Below are positions 16,082-25,939 of a stretch of DNA of 40,882 nt, piece after piece. The position numbers and the translations under genes are program-made. This stretch comes from Parafrankia sp. EUN1f. Its GTDB lineage: Bacteria; Actinomycetota; Actinomycetes; Frankiales; Frankiaceae. Below the pieces are notes generated by a model, which saw nothing but the letters and a program-made list of their open reading frames with translations, was not told where the DNA came from and ran no database searches. Position 1 is the first letter of the stretch; each line of letters begins with the position of its first letter. Location: NCBI RefSeq assembly GCF_000177675.1, contig NZ_ADGX01000078.1:1-40882 (forward strand), in the 5' to 3' direction.

Positions 16082-17323
16082 ATGACGATGACCCACCTTC
16101 TCGACCGTGACCGGGTTCGCCGGCTGTTCGACCTGCGTAGCAGCTACAACGCGATCGCCGGCGGCGACTTCACCGACGACCCCTACCCGGCGTGGCGGCG
16201 GCTGCGTGAGCAGGCGCCGGTGCACGAGGGCACCGTCCACGAGCTGACCGGCTATCAGGGCCAGGCCAGCTTCCACGGCCTGCCGGAGCCGGACCGCCCG
16301 CACTTCTCCACGTTCAGCTTCGCCGTCTGCGACGAGGTCTACCGCAACGAGGAGCTGTTCTCCTCGTCGACGAGCCTCGGCCTGGACGGCGACGTCGGGG
16401 TCGGCGCCAGCCTGCTGACGATGGGCGGGAACCGGCACCGCCGCTACCGCGCCCTCGTCCAGCCGTCGTTCGTGCCGGCGAAGGCCAAGTGGTGGATCAG
16501 CAGGTACATCGAGGAGACGGTCCAGCTGCTGATCGACAGTTTTGTGGACGACGGCCGTGCTGAGCTCAACGTCGACTTCTGCGCGGCCATCCCGGTGCTG
16601 ACGATCACCAGCAGCTTCGGCGTCCCGGTCGAGGAGGCCCTGGACATCCGCGAGGCGCTGCACCAGCCGGCGAAGGTGATCCAGCATCTCGCGCCGATCG
16701 TCGCGGCCCGCCGCGAACAGCCGCAGGACGACCTGATCAGCATCCTCGTCGAGGCGGAGGTCACCGACGAGGACGGCGTCCGGCACCAGCTGACCGACGC
16801 CGAGATCTACACGTTCGCCGTCCTGCTGCTGCTCGCGGGTTCCGGGACGACCTGGAAGCAGATGGGCATCACGCTGACCGCCCTGCTGACCCGCCCCGAG
16901 GTCCTGGCCGCCGTCCGGGAGGACCGGTCGCTGCTGCGGCCGGCGATCGAGGAGGCCGTGCGCTGGACACCCACCGACCCGATGTTCTCCCGGTGGGTCA
17001 CCGAGGACGTCGACTTCCACGGCGTGCATCTGCCCAAGGGGTCGGTGCTGCACCTGTGCATCGGAGCGGCGAACCGGGACCCGGCCCGGTGGGATCGCCC
17101 CGACGAGTTCGACCTGCACCGGCCGATGAAGCGCTCCCTGGGCTTCGGTGGCGGGCCGCACATCTGCCTGGGCATGCATGTCGCCCGCGCCGAGATGGCG
17201 GTCGGCATCGGCGCCCTGCTGGACCGGCTGCCGAACCTGCGGCTCGACCCGGACGTGGCGCCGCCGCGGCTGATCGGGATGTACGAGCGCGGAGCAACCG
17301 AGATCCCCGTGCTGTTCGGCTGA
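16082..17323 (+). CDS. Cytochrome P450
   Basis: 413 residues. Start ATG 16082, 7 nt after the SDR stop, with the family sequence beginning soon after (DFTDDPYPAWRRLREQAPVHEG). The I-helix oxygen-activation motif is LLLAGSGTTWKQM, the K-helix is EEAVRW, and the haem loop FGGGPHICLGMH gives Cys362. The segment between FGVPVEEALDIREALHQ and REQPQDDLISIL is slightly shorter than in many bacterial P450s. Class I electron delivery is expected from the ferredoxin at 15020. It should hydroxylate a hydrophobic substrate and begin the pathway. Its last codons and stop are duplicated downstream (17311-17359). Confidence 0.94.
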   Translation: MTMTHLLDRDRVRRLFDLRSSYNAIAGGDFTDDPYPAWRRLREQAPVHEGTVHELTGYQGQASFHGLPEPDRPHFSTFSFAVCDEVYRNEELFSSSTSLGLDGDVGVGASLLTMGGNRHRRYRALVQPSFVPAKAKWWISRYIEETVQLLIDSFVDDGRAELNVDFCAAIPVLTITSSFGVPVEEALDIREALHQPAKVIQHLAPIVAARREQPQDDLISILVEAEVTDEDGVRHQLTDAEIYTFAVLLLLAGSGTTWKQMGITLTALLTRPEVLAAVREDRSLLRPAIEEAVRWTPTDPMFSRWVTEDVDFHGVHLPKGSVLHLCIGAANRDPARWDRPDEFDLHRPMKRSLGFGGGPHICLGMHVARAEMAVGIGALLDRLPNLRLDPDVAPPRLIGMYERGATEIPVLFG

Positions 17324-17359
17324 CGACCGCTGTTCGGCTGACAACGCTGTTCGGCTGAC
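17311..17359. repeat. Three copies of the P450 3' end including its stop codon
   Basis: The 14-mer GCTGTTCGGCTGAC occurs exactly at 17311-17324, 17329-17342 and 17346-17359. The first copy carries the P450 stop codon (TGA); the other two are untranslated. Unit spacing is 18 then 17 bp. Confidence 0.92.
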
Positions 17360-17399
17360 ACCGCCGGCAGCAGACCAGACCATCCGAGAGGCGATGCTC

Positions 17400-17834
17400 A
17401 TGAGTTCACCGGGCTACCAGGCGCCCGACCTCGCTCTTGTCGGCGCCGAGCACGTCCGGCGCTACCGGGAGACCGGCGGCGAGGTCGGCTACGAGTGGAA
17501 CGGAGTGCACACCCTGCTGCTCACCACCACCGGGCGGCGCAGCGGCCAGCCGCGCACCAGTGCGCTGATCTTCGCCCGGGACGGGGACGACTACCTGGTC
17601 GTGGCGTCCAAGGGCGGCGCGCCGGAGCATCCCGAGTGGTACCGGAACCTGCTCGCGAACCCAGCGGCGGAGATCCAGGTGCAGGCGGAGCGCTTCACGG
17701 TCCGCGCGGCGACGGCCTCCGACGCGGAGAAAGCACGGCTGTGGGAGATCGTGACGAAGGTGTGGCCGAACTACGACGCCTATCAGACGCGTACCGAGCG
17801 GCCCATTCCGGTGGTGGTCCTGTCACCGGTCTGA
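17400..17834 (+). CDS. F420-dependent nitroreductase/quinone reductase-like (Ddn, DUF385) protein
   Basis: 144 residues. ATG 17400 preferred because GAGAGG ends 8 nt before it; ATG 17394, two codons upstream, would be only 2 nt from it. The Ddn family is shown by HTLLLTTTGRRSGQPRTSALIFARDGDDYLVVASKGGAPEHPEWYRNLLANPAAEIQV, where TTGRRSG and KGG..HP.W..NL are the deazaflavin-binding signature. Such small split-barrel enzymes use F420H2 to reduce quinones, enones or nitro groups. In a catabolic cluster it may reduce a C=C bond of the substrate. It follows the P450 by 76 bp on the same strand. Confidence 0.9.
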   Translation: MSSPGYQAPDLALVGAEHVRRYRETGGEVGYEWNGVHTLLLTTTGRRSGQPRTSALIFARDGDDYLVVASKGGAPEHPEWYRNLLANPAAEIQVQAERFTVRAATASDAEKARLWEIVTKVWPNYDAYQTRTERPIPVVVLSPV

Positions 17835-17854
17835 GCGCGGGTACTGTTCCTCCC

Positions 17855-18583
17855 ATGGGCTGGGCTGAACGTGCCGCCGACCGGTCGCCGGTGGTGCATC
17901 GCTCCCGCTCCCGCAGCATCCAGCAGACGCGGGGCATCGTGGACGCCGCGCGCCGCCTGATCGCCGTCAAGGGATCCTCCTTCACGACCCAGGAGCTCGT
18001 GAAGGAGGCCGGCGTCGCGATGCAGACGTTCTACCGGCACTTCACGGGAAAGGACCAGCTGCTTCTCGCCGTCATCGAGGACGTCGTGGCGGAGAGCGCC
18101 GTGCGGTTCGAGGAGGCAGCGCGGGCCATTCCCGATCCGCTGTCGCGGCTGCGGTACTACCTGACGACCACCGTGGACGGCCTGTTCGAGGACATCGGCT
18201 GGTCCCGGTTCGTCACGTCCGAGCACTGGCGCCTGCGCGAGCGCTTCCCGAAGGAGATAGCGGACGCCGACCAGCCCTTCACCGACCTGATCGAACGGGA
18301 GCTGCGGGCGGCCCAGGACGCCGGCCTGCTGCCGCCGAGCGATGTGGGCCGGGATGCGGAGATGGTCGCCCGGGTCGTCATGTCCGTGTTCCACCACTAC
18401 GCGTTCGCCCATGGGCGCTGGTCGCCGCAGGACATCGGTGACTATCTCTGGGAGTTCTGCCTGGGCGGGATCAGCCGCGCGGACAACCCCCGGCTGACCG
18501 CCACCACTGTCGCACCGGCGGCCTCGGCGGGCCTGGAAACCGGTGGCCATCCGGCCGAGGAACAGCAGAACACCACCCCGTAG
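17855..18583 (+). CDS. TetR family regulator of the catabolic cluster
   Basis: 242 residues from ATG 17855, 20 nt after the Ddn-like stop. DNA-binding region: RSIQQTRGIVDAARRLIAVKGSSFTTQELVKEAGVAMQTFYRHFTGKDQLLLAVIEDV. The C-terminal domain holds SRFVTSEHWRLRERFPKEI and a long low-complexity tail. It is embedded in the plus-strand cluster before the acyl-CoA ligase, so it probably controls the operon in response to a CoA-ester or the substrate. I see no convincing palindrome in the short spacer before it; the spacer after it (18584-18844) is mostly tandem repeats. Confidence 0.88.
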   Translation: MGWAERAADRSPVVHRSRSRSIQQTRGIVDAARRLIAVKGSSFTTQELVKEAGVAMQTFYRHFTGKDQLLLAVIEDVVAESAVRFEEAARAIPDPLSRLRYYLTTTVDGLFEDIGWSRFVTSEHWRLRERFPKEIADADQPFTDLIERELRAAQDAGLLPPSDVGRDAEMVARVVMSVFHHYAFAHGRWSPQDIGDYLWEFCLGGISRADNPRLTATTVAPAASAGLETGGHPAEEQQNTTP

Positions 18584-18644
18584 CTGTCGGCCGTGTAGCT
18601 GTCGTCCGTGTAGCTGTCGTCCGAACGCCGGCCGAACGCCGGCC
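18580..18644. repeat. Tandem repeats over the TetR stop codon
   Basis: Three 13-15 bp units (GTAGCTGTCGGCC at 18580, then GTGTAGCTGTCGTCC at 18593 and 18608) are followed by two GAACGCCGGCC units (18623 and 18634). The TetR stop codon TAG lies in the first unit and is duplicated in the next two. Confidence 0.9.
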
Positions 18645-18844
18645 GCCCGGTCCACGCTCGCGCCGCCCGGTGCACGCCCATGCCCGGCGGCGCCGGGCCG
18701 CCGGGCCGCCCGGCCGCCCAGTCGCGGCTGGACACCGCCGAGCACACCTCCTGGACACCGCAGCGCACCCTCGCGGCGCGGTCCACCCCGATGAGGCTTT
18801 GCCGCGCCGTCTCACCCGGCGCCGCCGTTACCTGAGGAGATCAG

Positions 18845-20542
<1,698 letters not shown>

Positions 20543-20583
20543 ACGTGTTGTGTGCCGGTGGTCCCCACGGGTAGGCCTGAGCT

Positions 20584-21878
20584 GTGGACGAAGAGGTCCG
20601 GCACTGCCCATCGTGCCTGGGACCGCGGTGGCCGGTGACGGAGCCGTGGACGGTCCTCGTCGATCTGTTGGAGGTGCTGCGCCGCAGGTTGCACATGGAG
20701 ATCACCTGGCTTGGCCGGCTCGAGAGCGATGTGCTCGTCCTCCAGATCGCCAACGGCGATGCTGCTGCGCTTGGGGTGGGCCGGGCTCGAGCGTGCGCCG
20801 CGCCGGCTCCCTGTACGACCGGATCCTCTCCGGCGAGCTGCCGTCATTACTTCCCGATGTACGAGGTGACCCGCGCACGTCCGATCTGCCCGTGGTCAGG
20901 GAGCTCGGTATCGGTTCCTACGCCGCCACACCGATCGTCGACACCGAGGGTCAGGTGTACGGCCTCCTCGGAGGCCTCAGCCGGCAGCCGTGTCCCACGT
21001 TGCACCAGAGTGACGGTGGCTTCCTGCGCCTGCTCGCGTCGTTTCTCACCGAGTTCGTCATCGACCTGCGCCAGCAGTGGGAGTCCCGCAGCGCTGTCTG
21101 GCGCCAGATCCGTCGGCTGCTCGATCAGGGCGCGCCGGACGTGGTCTTCCAACCGGTCGTCGAGCTGGCGACCGGCCGAGTCGTCGGAGTCGAGGGACTG
21201 GCACGGTTCCTGACGGGACGGCATGGGCCCGAGGACCTGTTCGCCGCGGCCGGGATGGTCGGCCTGCGGCCGGAGCTCGAGATGGCGGCGGTCCGCAACA
21301 CCCTGCGAGTGCTGCCCAGCGTGCCCGGCGGCGTGATCCTGACCGTGAACGCCTCGCCGGACACCGTGACCAGCGGCCTCATCGACGTGATCGTCGGGAC
21401 CGGAGCACCGGAACGGGTGGCCGTCGAGATCACCGAGCACGACCATATCGGTGACAGCCAGGAGCTTCTGATGGCCACCGAGGCCCTTCGAGGGCACGGG
21501 ACGCACATCGCGGTGGACGACGTCGGCAGCTGTTACTCAGGGCTGGAACAGCTTCTCCACCTGCGCCCCGAGGTCATCAAGATGGATCGCTTCATCACCC
21601 ATCGCATCCATCTCGATCCGGCCCGCCGCGCCGTGGCCGCGGGACTCACCAAGGTCGCGGCTGAGATCGGCGGATCGGTGGTGGCCGAAGGCATCGAGTC
21701 GATCCCCGAGTTCGAGGCCGTTGCCGACGCCGGTATCCCCTATGGCCAGGGTTTCCTGCTCGGACGTCCCACCGCCGAGATCGGCGAGGCCTGCAGCGCC
21801 GGCGACAGGCTTCCCGCCGACGTGGTGGCGGGCCTGCCGCGCGGGCCTGTCTCCGCTGCGGGCGCGCCCCGTCTTTAG
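20584..21878 (+). pseudogene. GAF-EAL c-di-GMP phosphodiesterase-like gene, frameshifted near 20781
   Basis: The N-terminus reads correctly from GTG 20584 (EVRHCPSCLGP, then TWLGRLESDVLVLQIANGDAAALG), but family-like sequence continues in the +1-shifted frame from about 20785 (PGSSVRRAGSLYDRILSGELPSLLPDV..GIGSYAATPI). One missing C in the GGGCCGGG stretch at about 20781 explains the break; it could be a real mutation or a sequence error. The EAL domain is otherwise complete: VEGLARF, TVNASPD, EITEHD, DDVGSCYSG, IKMD, VVAEGIES, GQGF, so metal and catalytic residues look retained. If the break is real, the EAL part could be translated only from an internal start. The N-terminal part resembles a GAF sensor. 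Confidence 0.8.
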
Positions 21879-21880
21879 AC

Positions 21881-21914
21881 CGGCCGCCTCAGTTCTTCAG
21901 ACGGCCGCCTCAGT
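21881..21914. repeat. 13-bp direct repeat just after the EAL stop
   Basis: CGGCCGCCTCAGT occurs exactly at 21881-21893 and 21902-21914, beginning 3 nt after the TAG stop. Confidence 0.85.
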
Positions 21915-22016
21915 ACGGATCCCGGATGCGCCGGTCGGCCCGGCATACCGACAGCTGTCGCACTGCTCGCGGCCATGCCTTCCGCCCGTATCGCTACCTA
22001 TCCGCAGGACGGGCGT

Positions 22017-22038
22017 TCCGTAGTTTCACGGAGGACTT
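22017..22038 (+). promoter_or_regulatory. Conserved 22-bp element, copy 1
   Basis: Contains TCCGT-AGTTTC-ACGGA (inverted repeat, 5-bp arms, 6-nt centre) followed by GGACTT. It is identical over 22 bp to 25849-25870 (minus strand), and both copies have CTACCTATC 14-15 nt before them (here at 21994-22002). It lies about 113 bp upstream of the lipocalin-like gene at 22151, in the same orientation as that gene. Probably an operator or activator site. Confidence 0.75.
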
Positions 22039-22150
22039 GGGGCAGCGCCGCCTGCATCGTGTGTCTGGCCGCTGCACCGCCCTGAAGGGGGCTGCCTGCC
22101 AGCAGGCGCGACACCATGCCCGCGCCGCCCTCCCGAAGGGATATGCCCGC

Positions 22151-23344
22151 ATGCTCACACCGTTCGACGACTACCCCGTGCACCAGACCGCCCAACCGGT
22201 CGCGCACGTCGGTGGCGGGCATCCTGATCACTACGACCGCTTCTGGTTCAACGGCTACGACGAGCACATGTTCTTCGCGGTCGCGCTCGGGCTCTACCCG
22301 AACCGCGGGATCATCGACGCGGCCTTCAGCGTGGTCCGCGATGGTGTTCAGCGGTCCGTGTTCGCCTCCGGGCGTGTCCCGCTCGACCGGACCCGGACCA
22401 GCGTCGGCCCGATCGCCGTGGACGTCGTGGAGCCGATGCGGGTCAGCCGCATCCGGGTCGACGCGCCGGAGCACGGGCTGGTCGCCGACCTCACCGCCAC
22501 CGCCCGCACGGCCGCCTACGAGGAACCGAGGGCCACCCGTAACGACGGGACCTACCCGCTGATGGACGTCACGCGGGCAACCCAGATGGTGAGCTGGAGC
22601 GGGCAGCTCACGGTCGGCGGGCAGTCCATCCAGCTGAACGCGACGGGCACAGGTGCCGCCGGTGCCGGTGCCGGTGCCGGCGGAGACGGGGACGGCGTCG
22701 TCGGGGACGGTGCCGTCGGCGTCGTCGGGACGAAGGACCGCTCGTGGGGCATCCGGGGCCTGGGCGATCCCATTCCCGGCGCGCCCCGCCGCATGAAGCC
22801 CCAGACGTTCTTCCTCTGGGCCCCGCTCAACTTCCCGGACCAGTGCCTGCACTACACGGTGATGGAGGACGAGAGCGGGCGGCCCTGGACCGAGACGGCG
22901 GCGGTGCTGCCCGTGCTCGGCGACGGCAGCCCGGTCTTCGGGCCGGAGACGGACCTCGGCATCCGACGGCTACGCGGGGTGCGGCATGACGTGCGGTGGG
23001 CGGCGGGACTGCGCCGTTCCGAAGGAGCCACCCTGGTTCTCGGGCCGGGCGAGGCGGTGGAGCTGGAACCGCTGCGCACCTTCCGCATGAAGGGCGTCGG
23101 CTACCTGCATCCGGTCTGGGGGCACGGCCGGTGGCACGGTGAGCTCGTCGTCGGTGCGGAGACGCACAAGGAATCCGAGCTGGACACCCTCGCTCCCGAC
23201 TGCATCCACGTCCAGCAGGTGATGCGGGCCAGGTGGGGCGACCGGACCGGGCTGGGCGTGCTGGAACAGCTCGTCATCGGTCCGCACGCACCCAGCGGCT
23301 TCCGCAAGCTGTTCGACGGCGCCCCGGCGCGCCCGGAGGCCTGA
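22151..23344 (+). CDS. Lipocalin-like (double-calycin, DUF7064/DUF7065-like) protein
   Basis: 397 residues from ATG 22151 (MLTPFDDYPVHQTAQPVAHV). The frame is open further upstream, but that would run through the 22-bp element. Recognisable features: HYDRFWFNGYDEHMFFAVALGLYPNRGIIDAAFSVVRDG at the N-terminus, SWSGQLTVGG, DRSWGIRGLGD and a late GHGRWHGELVVG. This pattern occurs in actinobacterial proteins distantly related to the CrtC/AttH double-calycin fold, often beside phosphotransferase genes, as here (6-nt gap to 23351). A Gly/Asp-rich insertion (AAGAGAGAGGDGDGVVGDG) near residue 175 is low-complexity. No signal peptide. Function unknown; lipid or terpenoid binding or modification is a guess from the fold. 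Confidence 0.72.
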   Translation: MLTPFDDYPVHQTAQPVAHVGGGHPDHYDRFWFNGYDEHMFFAVALGLYPNRGIIDAAFSVVRDGVQRSVFASGRVPLDRTRTSVGPIAVDVVEPMRVSRIRVDAPEHGLVADLTATARTAAYEEPRATRNDGTYPLMDVTRATQMVSWSGQLTVGGQSIQLNATGTGAAGAGAGAGGDGDGVVGDGAVGVVGTKDRSWGIRGLGDPIPGAPRRMKPQTFFLWAPLNFPDQCLHYTVMEDESGRPWTETAAVLPVLGDGSPVFGPETDLGIRRLRGVRHDVRWAAGLRRSEGATLVLGPGEAVELEPLRTFRMKGVGYLHPVWGHGRWHGELVVGAETHKESELDTLAPDCIHVQQVMRARWGDRTGLGVLEQLVIGPHAPSGFRKLFDGAPARPEA

Positions 23345-23350
23345 GCCACC

Positions 23351-24514
23351 ATGCCGACGAATCACGAGCCGAGTCACGAGCCGAGTCACGAGCCGAATCA
23401 CGAGCCGAATCACGACGAGCCGAATCACCAGAGGAACGCCGGCGGCCAGGTGCCGGTCGTCGACGATCCGGCTGCGGTGACCCCGCAGTGGTTGACGGCG
23501 GCGCTGCGTGCCGGCGGCACCGAGACCGAGATCATCGCTGTCGGTCACGAGGCGATCGGTACCGGCCAGCTCGGCGCCAGTTACCGCTTCCACCTGCAGG
23601 CCCGCCCCGGGCAGGACGGGAGCGCACCGAGAACCGTCGTCATCAAGATGGCCGCCGGCGATCTCAGGGCCCGGTCGCTGATCGCCACGGCCTATCGGCA
23701 GGAGACGGGCTTCTACCGCGTGTTCGCCCCGTCGGCCCGGATCCGGGTGCCGCGCTGCTGGTATGCGGGCCTGGCCGACGACGGGCTCAGCTTCACCCTG
23801 GTCCTCGAGGACGCCCACCCCGCGAGCCCGGGACGACAGGTCCAGGGGTGCACGATCGACCAGGCGACCGCCGCCGTGCGCAACCTCGCCGGCCTGCACG
23901 CGCCGTTCTGGAACGACGACACCCTCACCGAACAGGCGACCTGGCTGCGGCGGACGAGTGAGACGACGCTGCGCTCCATGCGGGAGGTGCTCGTCAGCGC
24001 GGCCGACGCGTTCGTCGCCCGCTTCCGCGCCGATCTCTCCCTGGCGGACGCCGACGTCCTGCTCCGAACCGCCGACCAGATCGCGCGGTGGGGCCGGCAG
24101 ATCCGGCACCGCACGTCGCTGATTCACGGCGACTACCGCCTCGACAACCTCCTGTTCACGGCCGACGGGCAGGTGGTGACGGTCGACTGGCAGACCCTCG
24201 AGGCCGGCTTTCCCGGCCGGGACCTCGCGTACTTCCTGTCGACGGCGCTCCCTGCCCCGCAGCGCCGTCGACAGGAGACGTCGCTGGTGACCGCGTACCA
24301 CGAGCGGCTCCTGCAGCACGGCGTCACGGACTACCCGCTCGACGCCTGCTTCGAGGACTACCGCCTCGGCACCCTGCACGGACCGATGACGGCGATGATC
24401 GGCTGCGTGTACGCGCCGGGGAAGCCGACCGAGAGCTCGGACCAGATGTTCCTGTCGATGGCGACCAACTGCGCCGCCGCGATCCGCGAGCTGGGCACTC
24501 TGGACCTTCTCTGA
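23351..24514 (+). CDS. APH-like phosphotransferase with N-terminal His-Glu-Pro repeats
   Basis: 387 residues from ATG 23351, 6 nt after the preceding stop, so surely co-transcribed. The kinase fold is marked by VVIKMAAGD (phosphate-binding Lys), SLIHGDYRLDNLLF (catalytic Asp and Asn) and VVTVDWQTLEAGFPGRDLAYFLS (metal Asp). Residues 5-26 are an oligopeptide repeat of the type HEPS/HEPN, a hydrophilic, potentially metal-binding tail absent from ordinary family members. The partner gene suggests that the substrate is a lipid-like hydroxyl compound, but none can be named. A hairpin terminator follows its stop directly. Confidence 0.88.
   Translation: MPTNHEPSHEPSHEPNHEPNHDEPNHQRNAGGQVPVVDDPAAVTPQWLTAALRAGGTETEIIAVGHEAIGTGQLGASYRFHLQARPGQDGSAPRTVVIKMAAGDLRARSLIATAYRQETGFYRVFAPSARIRVPRCWYAGLADDGLSFTLVLEDAHPASPGRQVQGCTIDQATAAVRNLAGLHAPFWNDDTLTEQATWLRRTSETTLRSMREVLVSAADAFVARFRADLSLADADVLLRTADQIARWGRQIRHRTSLIHGDYRLDNLLFTADGQVVTVDWQTLEAGFPGRDLAYFLSTALPAPQRRRQETSLVTAYHERLLQHGVTDYPLDACFEDYRLGTLHGPMTAMIGCVYAPGKPTESSDQMFLSMATNCAAAIRELGTLDLL
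23363..23425. repeat. In-frame 12-bp tandem repeat coding His-Glu-Pro-Ser/Asn
   Basis: Four 12-bp CACGAGCCGARY-type units (23363-23410) and a fifth 15-bp unit with an added GAC codon. Copies differ only at the Ser/Asn codon. All lengths are multiples of three, so changes in copy number would keep the kinase frame. Confidence 0.92.
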
Positions 24515-24522
24515 CGGACAGG

Positions 24523-24560
24523 TGTCGGGGCGGGACGTCGTTCTCCGTCCCGCCCCGACA
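24523..24560. terminator. Bidirectional hairpin terminator
   Basis: TGTCGGGGCGGGACG (24523-24537) pairs perfectly with CGTCCCGCCCCGACA (24546-24560): a 15-bp stem with an 8-nt loop. It lies 8 nt after the phosphotransferase stop and 43 nt after the convergent lipocalin-like stop. No clear T tract, as is common in high-GC actinobacteria. Confidence 0.85.
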
Positions 24561-24603
24561 GTTCAGTTCAGTTCGTCAGCGGTCCGTTGTGGAGGCGGGG
24601 CTG

Positions 24604-25701
24604 TCAGGCGAACGGGGTCGGCATGATGTGGACCGGCGTGAGCTCCACGTACGACCTGCCGGCGACGGACTGGCCGTTGATCGTGCCGGTGACGGTCGAC
24701 GCGCCCTCCCAGTAGGACGACTGCGGAATACCCGGGATGAACAGTTCCTGGCCGGCGAGCCGGGGGGTGACCGTCAGCGTGCCGCCGGGGACGTTGACCG
24801 TCCACTTCGCCGGGTAGACGGCTCCGGTGTCGGGGCTGGTCCAGCTGCCCTGCGGGGTCTCGCTGATCGCCGTCGGCGCGAGGCTCGTGGTGGAGCCGTT
24901 GGCGTTGACCTTCGTTCCGACGACCTGGACGACCTGGCCGTACATGTCCTTGATGAAGTACAGCATGTACTGGGTGTTGTTCGTCAGCTGGATGCTGAAC
25001 CAGTCCCAGTTGCCGATGCCGTTGTTGAAGTCACCCCACTGGTGGTCCTGCCAGCCGATGCCGGTGATGTACACCTTCACACCGTGGTCGGTGACCGTGC
25101 CCAGGGCCTTCAGGTTCGTCTGGGAGTAGTAGGCCGACTCGCCCCACGGGCCATAGGGGATGACGCCGGCGGTTCCGTGCAGGGCGGTGGGCGTCGCCTG
25201 GCGCAGCGTGATGTCGAGGGCGTAGCTGTTGTCGGAGAAGCTGCCGGTCAGGTGGTTGACGCCGTTCTTGCCGTCCGCGTGCAGCAGGCCGACGGTGTTG
25301 TTGTAGCCGCCGCCGGCCGGCACGACGTCGGCCTGCGTCGCCACCGTCATGATGTCCTGCTTGAAGGTCTTGCGGGTGAGGTCGGTGATGGCGAACTGGC
25401 CGTTGTAGTCAGCGGTCGCCGGCTCGGTTCCCCGCGCGTCCGAGCGGATGATCGTGTGCTCGAACCCGTACTCGTGGTACTTGCCGAAGGTGTCGAAGCC
25501 CTGCAGGTGCCCGGTGAAGTACCACCATTCCATGGACGAGTCCGGGTGCGCCGCCTCGTCCGCCGGCAGTACGACCGCGGGCATCGCGGCGGTCGCGCTC
25601 TGGCTGTTCAGCACGAGCAGGAGCGGAGTGCACAGGGCGCCGAGGACAAGCCCTAATCGCCTGCGCTGACGGCGCCCGGGCGATAATTTGGTCAGTTTCA
25701 T
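24604..25701 (-). CDS. Secreted CrtC/AttH-type lipocalin-like protein, paralogue 1
   Basis: 365 residues from ATG 25701 with GGGAGG upstream. A signal peptide is evident: basic KLSPGRRQRRR, hydrophobic LGLVLGALCTPLLLVL, then SATAA-MPAV as likely cleavage site. The diagnostic family motif is SMEWWYFTGHL, followed by GKYHEYGFEHTIIR, GESAYYSQTNLKALG and GIGWQDHQWGDF. This is the double-calycin family that includes carotenoid hydratase CrtC and AttH-like proteins. With no carotenoid genes nearby, an exported lipid- or terpenoid-binding or modifying role is more likely than hydratase activity. About half its residues recur in the same order in the protein at 38724-39857. The divergent LuxR regulator and the intervening 22-bp element suggest regulated secretion. 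Confidence 0.87.
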   Translation of the reverse strand: MKLTKLSPGRRQRRRLGLVLGALCTPLLLVLNSQSATAAMPAVVLPADEAAHPDSSMEWWYFTGHLQGFDTFGKYHEYGFEHTIIRSDARGTEPATADYNGQFAITDLTRKTFKQDIMTVATQADVVPAGGGYNNTVGLLHADGKNGVNHLTGSFSDNSYALDITLRQATPTALHGTAGVIPYGPWGESAYYSQTNLKALGTVTDHGVKVYITGIGWQDHQWGDFNNGIGNWDWFSIQLTNNTQYMLYFIKDMYGQVVQVVGTKVNANGSTTSLAPTAISETPQGSWTSPDTGAVYPAKWTVNVPGGTLTVTPRLAGQELFIPGIPQSSYWEGASTVTGTINGQSVAGRSYVELTPVHIMPTPFA

Positions 25702-25848
25702 TTACTGCCTCCCTGGAGGGTGGTGAAAAGGGGAGCGAAAGGTCATGTCGCCCCTGGCGAGGCTGCATGCGGTCTCGCCCGCCGGCGGATGTCATTCTTT
25801 CCCCGCCGGCGCGGAGCGTGGGGATCAGGATGCCGAGGGCGATGCGGG

Positions 25849-25870
25849 AAGTCCTCCGTGAAACTACGGA
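25849..25870 (-). promoter_or_regulatory. Conserved 22-bp element, copy 2
   Basis: On the minus strand it is identical over 22 bp to 22017-22038, with the companion CTACCTATC at 25886-25894 (minus). It lies about 148 bp upstream of the secreted lipocalin-like gene and about 70 bp upstream of the divergent LuxR gene. The spacer 25702-25939 holds nothing else I recognise. Confidence 0.78.
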
Positions 25871-25939
25871 CGACCCCGCACGGCTGATAGGTAGTTCGCG
25901 GTGAGTTGACGCCCCTGCCGGCGGGCCCGAGGATGACCC

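Noticed and set aside
24088-25656. 522-codon plus-strand frame across the secreted lipocalin-like gene
   Set aside because: It crosses a 15-bp terminator hairpin and is antisense to a protein with a clear signal peptide and WWYFTGH motif.
24604-25701. Carotenoid biosynthesis (CrtC hydratase) function
   Set aside because: The fold matches, but a secretion signal and the absence of any carotenoid genes make an exported lipocalin-like role more likely.
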